A DNA stretch of 13,949 nucleotides, taken from UBA724 sp964229545 (GTDB lineage Bacteria > Bacteroidota > Bacteroidia > Flavobacteriales > Flavobacteriaceae). A program made the position numbers and the translations under genes. The notes beneath the pieces were generated by a model. It was not told the origin of the DNA. It made no database searches and worked only from the letters and a program-made list of their open reading frames with translations. Location: positions 1 to 13,949 of the forward strand of contig CAXRDP010000008.1 in NCBI GenBank assembly GCA_964229545.1, given 5' to 3'. This document shows, piece by piece, positions 6,353 to 13,003 of the stretch; the first letter of the stretch is position 1; the number at the start of each line of letters is the position of its first letter.

Positions 6353-6384
6353 ATCATTTCTGACCTTATTTTCCTGACCAATTT

Positions 6385-7239
6385 ATGTTAACCCTGAACT
6401 GTAAAGGCCGGCTTGTTGCTTTAGACCAACCCAAGATCATGGGGATTCTCAACGTGACACCGGATTCATTTTATGATGGTGGGCAATTTCAGAAGACTGA
6501 CAACCTTGTGAAACAAGCCACCAAACTCTTGGAAGAAGGAGCCGATTTTTTGGATGTCGGAGGTGCCAGTTCCAAGCCCGGAGCTAAACCTATCTCGGAA
6601 GAGGAAGAACTCCGGCGTGTCATCCCTGCTATTGAATCCATCCTTGAAAAACATCCCCAAAGCCTGATTTCTGTGGACACAAGTCGAAGTCGGGTAGCGA
6701 CAAAAGCTGTAGAGGCGGGCGCAGCTATGGTCAATGATATTTCTTCGGGCAATGCCGATCCAAAAATGATGGAAGTCGTCGGGCGTTTGGGTGTTCCCTA
6801 CATAGCCATGCATATGCAAGGTACGCCTCAAACCATGCAAAACAACCCGCAGTATGACAATGTGCTGCTGGACATCCGTCTGCTTTTGTCCAAAACCATA
6901 GAGAAAGCCTACACCAATGGCATTAATGATGTGATCATAGACCCTGGGTTTGGGTTTGGAAAAACCGTTACCCACAACTATGAGTTGCTGAAATATTTGA
7001 GTGAGTTTCTGCATTTGGAAGTCCCCATCCTTGTGGGACTTTCAAGAAAATCAATGATACAAAAAGTACTGGGTGTGTCAGCTCAAGAAGCCCTTCACGG
7101 GACTTCTGTTTTACATACCCTAGCTCTCAGTCAAGGGGCTCATATACTGCGCGTACACGATGTCAAAGAAGCCAAAGAGGTGGTCAAACTGGTTCAGCAA
7201 GTGAGACATCCCGAAAAAAGTATCCACGAAAAAACTTAG
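6385..7239 (+). CDS. folP: Dihydropteroate synthase
   Basis: A 284-residue TIM-barrel enzyme that condenses 6-hydroxymethyl-dihydropterin pyrophosphate with p-aminobenzoate in folate synthesis; it is the sulfonamide target. Visible motifs are MGILNVTPDSF (19-29), loop 2 DVGGASSKPGA (57-67), SVDTSR (96-101), VNDIS (116-120), DPGFGFGKT (186-194), GLSRKS (218-223) and the terminal RVHDV (256-260). Loop 2 has S-K where the E. coli enzyme has T-R, a conservative difference. I see no PABA-region insertion of the kind found in Sul enzymes. The ATG at 6385 fits the usual N-terminus. cdaA follows after 38 bases, probably in the same transcript; folP is divergent from the DUF1599 gene. Confidence 0.96.
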   Translation: MLTLNCKGRLVALDQPKIMGILNVTPDSFYDGGQFQKTDNLVKQATKLLEEGADFLDVGGASSKPGAKPISEEEELRRVIPAIESILEKHPQSLISVDTSRSRVATKAVEAGAAMVNDISSGNADPKMMEVVGRLGVPYIAMHMQGTPQTMQNNPQYDNVLLDIRLLLSKTIEKAYTNGINDVIIDPGFGFGKTVTHNYELLKYLSEFLHLEVPILVGLSRKSMIQKVLGVSAQEALHGTSVLHTLALSQGAHILRVHDVKEAKEVVKLVQQVRHPEKSIHEKT

Positions 7240-7277
7240 GTCATTTCAATTTTGGTTAGTTTTATAAAAATTTTCAA

Positions 7278-8060
7278 TTGAATCCACTCGACTTTCTTGA
7301 CATACGCATCATAGACATCTTAGACATTGTCTTGGTAGCCATTCTACTATTCTATGTGTATCGACTGGTCAAAGGCACTGCAGCCATCAATATTTTTGTG
7401 GGTATTGTGATTGTATATCTAATATGGAAAGTGACTGATGTGTTGCAAATGAAGGTGCTTAGCAACATCTTAGGCGGCTTTATCAGTGTCGGAGTTTTTG
7501 CTTTGATCGTAGTGTTTCAGCAAGAGATTCGAAAGTTGTTGTTGTCTGTGGGCTCGTCAAATTTGGCCAATCGCAAAAACATCAAACGCTATTGGAATTT
7601 AATTACCAACAAAGGGGTTTCTCAAACCAAAATTGCTGACCGCCTTGTCGAAGCCTGTTCTCAGCTCAGTAAGCAAAAAGTAGGCGCCTTAATGGTTTTG
7701 GAACGCAATACGAGCCTAGATTTTATCAAGACTACAGGCGATGAAGTAGATATGGATGTTTCTGTCCCAGTCTTAGAAAGTATTTTTTACAAAGGTGGGC
7801 CTTTGCATGACGGCGCCATCATTATTGACCACAATAGAATCGTTGCGGCGCGGGTGGCATTGCCCTTAAGCGATCAGAAAATTCCCGCGCGCTATGGGTT
7901 GCGTCATCGTGCCTCCTTGGGAATCACAGAAAAAACAGACGCCACAGCTTTGGTGGTTTCTGAAGAAACAGGCAAAATATCTTACATCAAAAATGGGGAG
8001 TTTGTCGTCTTTAACTCCAATGCGCATTTGCAAGAAATATTGGAGGAAGACTTGGGTTAA
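7278..8060 (+). CDS. cdaA: Membrane-bound diadenylate cyclase CdaA (c-di-AMP synthase)
   Basis: A 260-residue protein that makes cyclic di-AMP from two ATP. Three N-terminal membrane helices (about 13-33, 37-53 and 65-85) are followed by a linker and the DAC (DisA_N) domain, from about residue 115. The catalytic motifs are intact: DGA at 178-180 in GGPLHDGAIII, and RHR at 209-211 in GLRHRASLGI. The start must be TTG at 7278: an in-frame stop lies at 7257-7259 and the next ATG is past the second helix, while the TTG gives the family-typical N-terminus MNPLDFLDIRIIDILDI. It lies 38 bases after folP. The stop codon overlaps that of the convergent ABC exporter. c-di-AMP commonly governs osmotic and cell wall balance in other bacteria; targets are not visible here. 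Confidence 0.95.
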   Translation: MNPLDFLDIRIIDILDIVLVAILLFYVYRLVKGTAAINIFVGIVIVYLIWKVTDVLQMKVLSNILGGFISVGVFALIVVFQQEIRKLLLSVGSSNLANRKNIKRYWNLITNKGVSQTKIADRLVEACSQLSKQKVGALMVLERNTSLDFIKTTGDEVDMDVSVPVLESIFYKGGPLHDGAIIIDHNRIVAARVALPLSDQKIPARYGLRHRASLGITEKTDATALVVSEETGKISYIKNGEFVVFNSNAHLQEILEEDLG

Positions 8061-9832
8061 GCAACAATGGACTTCTTGGCAAACTGTACTTCGTATAGGT
8101 TTCGGTAATACCCCTCTTTTTTGCGCAACAGTTGTTTGTGGGTACCCATTTCTACTATGTTCCCTTTGTCCAAAACGATAATCTTGTCGGCTCTTTGAAC
8201 AGTAACCAAGCGATGGGCAATTACGATGGCGGTTTTGCCTTTGGTGACTTGTTCGGTGGCATTCTGAATCAAACGCTCGGCATCTGTATCCACGGATGAG
8301 GTGGCCTCGTCTAAAACCAACAAGACAGGCTTGCTTACATAGGCTCTTAAAAATGCGATCAATTGGCGTTGCCCACCCGAAAGCATGGCGCCTCGTTCTT
8401 TGACGTTATAGTGGTATTGGCCTGGCAGGTTCATGATGAAATCATGTACACCAATTTTTTTTGCAGCTTCCTTGACTATATCCTCTGTGATGGTAGTATC
8501 CCAAAGCGTGATGTTGTTGTAGATAGAATCTGCAAACAAGAAAACGTCTTGAAGTACAATCGCAATGTTGCTGCGCAAAGAAGGCAAAGTGAAGTCCTTG
8601 ATGTCTGTGTTGTCTATCTTTATGGTGCCTTTTTGAATGTCATAAAAGCGACTCAACAAATTAATTATAGTCGTTTTGCCTGCACCCGTGGCACCCACAA
8701 TAGCCACAGTTTCTCCCGGTGCCACATCAAAAGAAATGTTTTTTAAAACAGGTTCGTCAGTCTTGTAGGCAAATTCCACATTTTGAAAGGACAATGCCCC
8801 CTTGAGTTGGCCTGCTTCCACAGAACCGGTGTCCTGAATGTGACTGTCGGTATCCATCACCCCAAACACTCGTTGCACGGCCACCATGCCCATTTGAAGG
8901 GTGTTGAACTTGTCAGCGATCTGACGCAAAGGTCTAAACAACATCTGTGACAATTGAATAAACAGGAAAATAGCTCCCAAAGTGATGCCGTTGGACTGGG
9001 CGACAACTTGCAAGCCCCCATACCATACCAACAAACCTATGGTAACAGAGGTGGAGAGTTCGGCAATGGGAAAGAAAATGGAATTGTACCAAACGGTTTT
9101 AAGCCAAGCTTTTTTGTGGCGTTCGTTAATCGCTTGAAAAGCCTCGTATTCGTGCTTTTCACGAACAAAGAGTTGTACGATTTTCATCCCTGAAATACGC
9201 TCTTGCACAAACGAGTTGAGGTTGGCCACTTGGGTACGCACATCGTCAAAAGCAAACTTCATTGCCTTTTGAAACTTTCTCGTTGCAAAGAGAATGAGAG
9301 GCAACACGGCGAAGACAATCAAAGACAGTTTCCAACTCACACTCAACATCACAACCACGACAATCAACATCTTGAGCAAGTCAGCCACAATCATAAACAG
9401 ACCTTGGCTAAAAATGCCTGCGATGGTTTCGATGTCATTGACAGCACGAGTCACCAAACGGCCCACCGCTGATTTGTCAAAAAAGGCCATTTTAAACCCA
9501 GTAAGCCTACGAAAAAGCTGGGTTCTTAAATCAAAAACCACTTGCTGCCCCAACCAGTTGGCGTAGTAAATAAAAGAAAATTGGAAAATGACTTCCATGA
9601 GCAATACCCCGCCCATCATGGCAATAAGAACCAACATCCCCTCATAGTCTTTCAAGGTGATGTAATCATCGACAGTGATTTTTAGCAAGTAAGGATTAAG
9701 TGTTGAAAAAGCAGACAACAAGATGGCCGCTAACAACACAAACACAAAAGTGAATTTGTAAGGACGTGTGTAGCGCATCAACCTTTTAAAAAGGGAGGTG
9801 TCTAAAATCGAACCGCTTACCTTAGGACGCAT
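8057..9832 (-). CDS. ABC exporter, fused permease and ATPase (MsbA-like)
   Basis: A 591-residue half-transporter expected to work as a homo- or heterodimer in the inner membrane. The N-terminal ABC transmembrane domain spans about residues 15-315 with six helices; the short coupling segment FFDKSAVGRLVTRAVNDI is recognisable at about 117-134. The nucleotide-binding domain follows from about 345: Walker A GATGAGKTT (380-388), the Q-loop VLQDVFLFA, signature LSGGQRQ (484-490), Walker B LLVLDEATSSVD (504-515) and the H-loop AHRL. All catalytic residues are present. The ATG at 9832 overlaps the end of truA by 11 bases and gives a normal N-terminus; a longer frame to 9910 would lie inside truA. 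A lipid or drug exporter role is likely, but the substrate cannot be assigned. Confidence 0.93.
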   Translation of the reverse strand: MRPKVSGSILDTSLFKRLMRYTRPYKFTFVFVLLAAILLSAFSTLNPYLLKITVDDYITLKDYEGMLVLIAMMGGVLLMEVIFQFSFIYYANWLGQQVVFDLRTQLFRRLTGFKMAFFDKSAVGRLVTRAVNDIETIAGIFSQGLFMIVADLLKMLIVVVVMLSVSWKLSLIVFAVLPLILFATRKFQKAMKFAFDDVRTQVANLNSFVQERISGMKIVQLFVREKHEYEAFQAINERHKKAWLKTVWYNSIFFPIAELSTSVTIGLLVWYGGLQVVAQSNGITLGAIFLFIQLSQMLFRPLRQIADKFNTLQMGMVAVQRVFGVMDTDSHIQDTGSVEAGQLKGALSFQNVEFAYKTDEPVLKNISFDVAPGETVAIVGATGAGKTTIINLLSRFYDIQKGTIKIDNTDIKDFTLPSLRSNIAIVLQDVFLFADSIYNNITLWDTTITEDIVKEAAKKIGVHDFIMNLPGQYHYNVKERGAMLSGGQRQLIAFLRAYVSKPVLLVLDEATSSVDTDAERLIQNATEQVTKGKTAIVIAHRLVTVQRADKIIVLDKGNIVEMGTHKQLLRKKEGYYRNLYEVQFAKKSIVA

Positions 9833-10574
9833 GTTTGACAAAGATAGTGTTTGGATACACAACTTGTGTGAGATACAAACCATGGGCCGGAACAGAGAAG
9901 CCCGCCTCACTTCTCGACCTGCTGAGCAATACTTTTTGAAAATCTTCCACAGACATTATTCCCAGTCCCACCTCAAGAAGCGTGCCTACAATGGCACGTA
10001 CCATATTTCTTAAGAATCTGTTCGCAGTGATATAAAAGACCCAATCCGTACCATTTTGAGTCCACTGGGCATGGGTGATGTGGCAGTCGAAGGTTTTTAC
10101 ATCTGTTTTAGACTTTGAAAAACATTTGAAGTCCGTGTGATTTAGCAACAAGTCGGCGGCTTGGTTCATCAGAGCCATGTCCAACTCTTTACCAAAATCA
10201 TAGGCATGGGAAACCAAAAAAGGATTTTTGGCAGTGGTTATATAATACTGGTAAGAACGAGAGACGGCGTCAAAACGTGCATGGGCATCCTCTTTCACAT
10301 GATGAATCATTTTGACGGCAATGTCTTTGGGTAAAAACTGGTTGAGTCTGTAGGCGAAATTTTCATCCAAAGGTTGGTTGACATCCACATGCGCGAAAAT
10401 TTGTCGGGCATGAACACCAGCATCCGTACGCCCTGCGCCCACCACACTAATTGATTGCCCCAACAGCGTGGTCATGGCATCTTCCAGTGTTGACTGTATG
10501 CTGACCTCGTTGGGTTGGCGCTGCCATCCATGATAGGCGGAACCATCATATGCAAGTTCTATAAAATAGCGCAA
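9822..10574 (-). CDS. truA: tRNA pseudouridine synthase A
   Basis: A 250-residue enzyme that converts uridine to pseudouridine at positions 38-40 of tRNA anticodon arms. The N-terminus RYFIELAYDGSAYHGWQRQ is canonical. The catalytic aspartate is D51 in GAGRTDAGVHA (46-56). Later conserved segments include FLRNMVRAIVGTLLEVG, encoded near 9974-10024, and the C-terminal GLYLTQVVYP. The start is TTG at 10574: an in-frame TAG stands nine bases upstream and no ATG lies near, while the TTG gives exactly the family N-terminus. It is the first gene of a pair with the ABC exporter and is divergent from the metallophosphoesterase. Confidence 0.96.
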   Translation of the reverse strand: MRYFIELAYDGSAYHGWQRQPNEVSIQSTLEDAMTTLLGQSISVVGAGRTDAGVHARQIFAHVDVNQPLDENFAYRLNQFLPKDIAVKMIHHVKEDAHARFDAVSRSYQYYITTAKNPFLVSHAYDFGKELDMALMNQAADLLLNHTDFKCFSKSKTDVKTFDCHITHAQWTQNGTDWVFYITANRFLRNMVRAIVGTLLEVGLGIMSVEDFQKVLLSRSRSEAGFSVPAHGLYLTQVVYPNTIFVKHAS

Positions 10575-10581
10575 GGAATAC

Positions 10582-10589
10582 TACTTTTG
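10582..10589 (+). promoter_or_regulatory. -7 box, probable promoter of the metallophosphoesterase gene
   Basis: TACTTTTG matches TAnnTTTG on the plus strand and would give a leader of about 40 bases before the ATG at 10634. No TTG is seen at -33 distance. Confidence 0.35.
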
Positions 10590-10594
10590 TTGTA

Positions 10595-10602
10595 CAAAGA
10601 TA
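10595..10602 (-). promoter_or_regulatory. -7 box of truA
   Basis: TATCTTTG on the minus strand fits TAnnTTTG and lies about 20 bases before the truA TTG start. It faces the plus-strand -7 box with five bases between them, so RNA polymerase could hardly use both at once. Confidence 0.5.
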
Positions 10603-10633
10603 TTGTTTCTCAGTAAGCCATTTTTTGCTGTTT

Positions 10634-11128
10634 ATGAAAAAAATACTCCTCCTCTCAGACACCCACGGTCATATGGATGCGCATATTCTGGAGTATGTGA
10701 GTCAGGCAGATGAAGTTTGGCACGCGGGTGACATCGGAGATTTTACAGTTACCGATGCGCTTGAAAACACAAAACCACTGCGCGCTGTGTATGGTAATAT
10801 AGACGGTACAGAAATTCGAACAGAGTTTGTCGAAGAACTCTTTTTTGAGTGTGAGCAAGTCAGTGTGTATATGAAGCACATAGGAGGCAGACCGAGTCGT
10901 TATGCAAAGGGGGTTTCTGAAATACTTTTCCAAAAAAAACCAAAGCTGTTTGTCTGTGGCCACTCTCACATCCTTAAAGTGCAATTCGATAAAAAACACC
11001 AAACCCTATACCTAAACCCAGGTGCGGTAGGCAAAAAGGGCTTTCATAAAATCAGAACCATGTTGCGCTTTACACTTGACCAAGGTGAAATTAAAGATAT
11101 GGAAGCTATCGAATTAGCTACTCGATAA
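10634..11128 (+). CDS. YfcE/MJ0936-family metallophosphoesterase
   Basis: A 164-residue calcineurin-like phosphodiesterase with two metal ions in its active site. The ligand set is complete: D9 and H11 in LLSDTHGH, D33 in AGDIGD, N55 in YGNID, H82 in YMKHIGG, and H110/H112 in CGHSHI; LNPGAVG (127-133) closes the domain. The ATG at 10634 is preferred to a TTG at 10625, because MKKILLLSDTHG is the usual beginning of the family. The in vivo substrate is not known for such proteins. Its last 15 bases overlap the 3' end of the convergent glycosyltransferase gene. Confidence 0.93.
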   Translation: MKKILLLSDTHGHMDAHILEYVSQADEVWHAGDIGDFTVTDALENTKPLRAVYGNIDGTEIRTEFVEELFFECEQVSVYMKHIGGRPSRYAKGVSEILFQKKPKLFVCGHSHILKVQFDKKHQTLYLNPGAVGKKGFHKIRTMLRFTLDQGEIKDMEAIELATR

Positions 11129-11956
11129 TACCTTGCTCCAGATTCCCTTCCAACGCATACGCCTGATAAAAACCCCCTGTTGTTTGTCGACTAAAAAAGG
11201 AAGTCGATTTGATTGGGCCTTGAAGTAGGCTTTATGAGCCTGATACCATATTGTGACTCCAAAACCCTGTTGCTTAAATACTGCCAACATCGTGATCCAA
11301 TAACCATAGCGCATGGTGTAAAAAGTTTCCACATGTTTGGGCAAAGCATAGGCACTACCCGTAGGTCTAAGGTGTTTTACTTTGAGGGTGGGGTCTGTGG
11401 CGGTTTCCCAGCCGTGGTATTGGGCCAACAACACATCGAGCGTGTCCCAACCCAAGGCTTCTTTAAGACCCCCCATTTGATCCAAACAAACTTTTCTGTA
11501 TGCCTTAATGGGCCCGCGAATATGATTGAGATTAGATATGGTTTCATCTATCCAATTTTGTTGTGCACACATTACCTGTAACACACCACCAAACATCCCG
11601 ATTTTAGGATTTAATTCGAATTGTGTTTCCAGTCGTGCTAAGTAATCAGTAGGGAATACAAGATCTGCATCGAACTTACAGACAATGTCACAATCCGCAA
11701 CATATGCCAACCCTTGTTTCCAAGCCCGAATGACTTTGGCACCCGGCAAGTGCTGATCTGAAGAGGGTTGAGAAATTGTGTGTATCCAGTCGTGTTTATC
11801 TACGTATGAATGTATAATCTCTGGAGTGCCATCTGTTGAATGGTCATCTACCACACATAGCACATCGGGCAAACGGGTTTGAGCGACTAAAGAATCCAAT
11901 GTTTGCTGGATAAAAGCAGCCTCGTTGTGCGCAGGAATGACAATACCGATTTTCAT
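11114..11956 (-). CDS. Family 2 glycosyltransferase (GT-A fold)
   Basis: A 280-residue inverting glycosyltransferase. The nucleotide-sugar-binding core is clear: IGIVIPAHNEAAFI (3-16), VVDDHSTDGT (35-44), and the metal-binding DAD (96-98) in CKFDADLVFP. A later acidic segment GWDTLDV is where the catalytic base is commonly found. The basic C-terminus (RRMRWKGIWSKV) may lie at the membrane surface; I see no clear membrane helix. The sugar and acceptor are unknown, although a surface polysaccharide or glycolipid is the usual role. It starts seven bases after the methyltransferase-like gene, within one operon. Confidence 0.9.
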   Translation of the reverse strand: MKIGIVIPAHNEAAFIQQTLDSLVAQTRLPDVLCVVDDHSTDGTPEIIHSYVDKHDWIHTISQPSSDQHLPGAKVIRAWKQGLAYVADCDIVCKFDADLVFPTDYLARLETQFELNPKIGMFGGVLQVMCAQQNWIDETISNLNHIRGPIKAYRKVCLDQMGGLKEALGWDTLDVLLAQYHGWETATDPTLKVKHLRPTGSAYALPKHVETFYTMRYGYWITMLAVFKQQGFGVTIWYQAHKAYFKAQSNRLPFLVDKQQGVFIRRMRWKGIWSKVLSSS

Positions 11957-11963
11957 AAACTAC

Positions 11964-12488
11964 CTAAGAAATTCGCTCCGCATATACGATGTAATAACGA
12001 GGTGTAAACCACCGCAACAAAGGACGAATGCCGAGCTTGAATGGGCCTGGGTGGGTCCATTTTTCTCTCGCTAAAATGCGCCATCCCGATTTTTCCAACA
12101 ACCAATCGAACTGCCATGATTCAAATTCATGATAATGACGGTCTCTGGGATCGGTCTTACTTCTGTAGGCAGGTGCAAACCACAATTTGAGTGGAATACT
12201 GGCTATCAATTTTTGAGCATGTATAGCTTTTAATATGGGATAAGGAGAAACCAAATGTTCTAATATTTCAAAGGCGGTTACCACCTCATATGTGGGTTTT
12301 TGAACTGCAAAGAAATCCGTATCCAAATCTTCCCCGCCCGTATTATGAACCTCATGCCCCAAATTCTTAAGCTTCTGAGCCAATGGATTGGGCACACCTA
12401 AGTCGAGTATAACTGAGGCATCCATCAAATGCTGTTTAACAAACTCAAGGGTTCTTTTGTACCGTTTTGTAGGTGTGTATCTATACAT
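11964..12488 (-). CDS. Class I SAM methyltransferase-like protein with altered motif I
   Basis: A 174-residue protein that resembles small class I methyltransferases: a first strand VILDLG (27-31), an acidic end of strand 2 (GGEDLDTDFF), motif TAFEILEHLVSP (71-82), then IASIPLKLWF, and the late HEFESWQFDWLLEKSGW seen in the Methyltransf_11/12 group. The glycine-rich SAM loop, normally DxGxGxG, reads DLGVPNPLA here, so SAM binding is uncertain. The ATG at 12488 is two bases downstream of the DUF4293 stop. The gene is followed by the glycosyltransferase, which suggests joint work on a glycan or lipid; this is inference. Confidence 0.78.
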   Translation of the reverse strand: MYRYTPTKRYKRTLEFVKQHLMDASVILDLGVPNPLAQKLKNLGHEVHNTGGEDLDTDFFAVQKPTYEVVTAFEILEHLVSPYPILKAIHAQKLIASIPLKLWFAPAYRSKTDPRDRHYHEFESWQFDWLLEKSGWRILAREKWTHPGPFKLGIRPLLRWFTPRYYIVYAERIS

Positions 12489-12490
12489 AG

Positions 12491-12895
12491 TTATCTGATA
12501 CGATCTGCAGCGCGCACCAAGTCTTCATCCCGTTTGATGGCTTTGTTGGCCAGAACCAATAAAACTATATTCGAAAGATAAATCAACATAGGCATCACCT
12601 GAGAAAAAGCGGTTGCTTCTAGCTTGACATAACCCACCACATGAACAGCCCACACAAGCAGCGTAACCAATATCAACAAGCGATTCAAAACAAATTGCAA
12701 CTGACGGTTCTTAAACAAGAAAACTACCAATGTAGGGCCTATTGTCATCAGTATCAAAATGACAAGCATTAAAAAATGTTGGCTAAAAAGCACTGCTTCC
12801 CCATTATAGAGCAATCGATTGGGGTAAAAAAACAAGCCAAGTCCTTGAAAGAGAGATGTCAATATTAAATAAAGTGATTGTATGCGTTGTATCAT
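12491..12895 (-). CDS. DUF4293-family membrane protein
   Basis: A 134-residue inner-membrane protein with about four helices (near residues 5-24, 41-62, 70-91 and 97-115). The N-terminus MIQRIQSLYL and the C-terminal tail LANKAIKRDEDLVRAADRIR match the DUF4293 family, which is typical of Bacteroidota; its function is unknown. The ATG at 12895 is preferred because it gives that conserved N-terminus; a frame open to 12979 would add 28 residues rich in charge and lacking similarity. It heads a three-gene operon and is divergent from rho. The association with rho is one I associate with Bacteroidota genomes, without being able to check it here. Confidence 0.85.
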   Translation of the reverse strand: MIQRIQSLYLILTSLFQGLGLFFYPNRLLYNGEAVLFSQHFLMLVILILMTIGPTLVVFLFKNRQLQFVLNRLLILVTLLVWAVHVVGYVKLEATAFSQVMPMLIYLSNIVLLVLANKAIKRDEDLVRAADRIR

Positions 12896-13003
12896 GGGTG
12901 AAATTTCGCTTAAAAATAAAAAATAGTTGTATATTCGCTCTAAGAAGTAGCCCCGACTCCTCCAATTCCTTTCTTTCACATCACATTACCCATACATTAT
13001 ATA

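Noticed and set aside
6553..6590. folP as a sulfonamide-resistant Sul-type enzyme, prompted by the S-K variation in loop 2.
   Set aside because: No Sul-type insertion in the PABA region is visible, and the location in a core operon suggests the native gene.
6466..7014. Long open frame antisense to folP (182 codons).
   Set aside because: It lies fully within folP, has no domain-like pattern, and folP is unmistakable on the other strand.
12896..13003. A paired promoter in the DUF4293/rho gap similar to the other divergent regions.
   Set aside because: Only AT-rich stretches such as TATTTTTA and TATATAATG are seen; no convincing TTG/TAnnTTTG pair on either strand.
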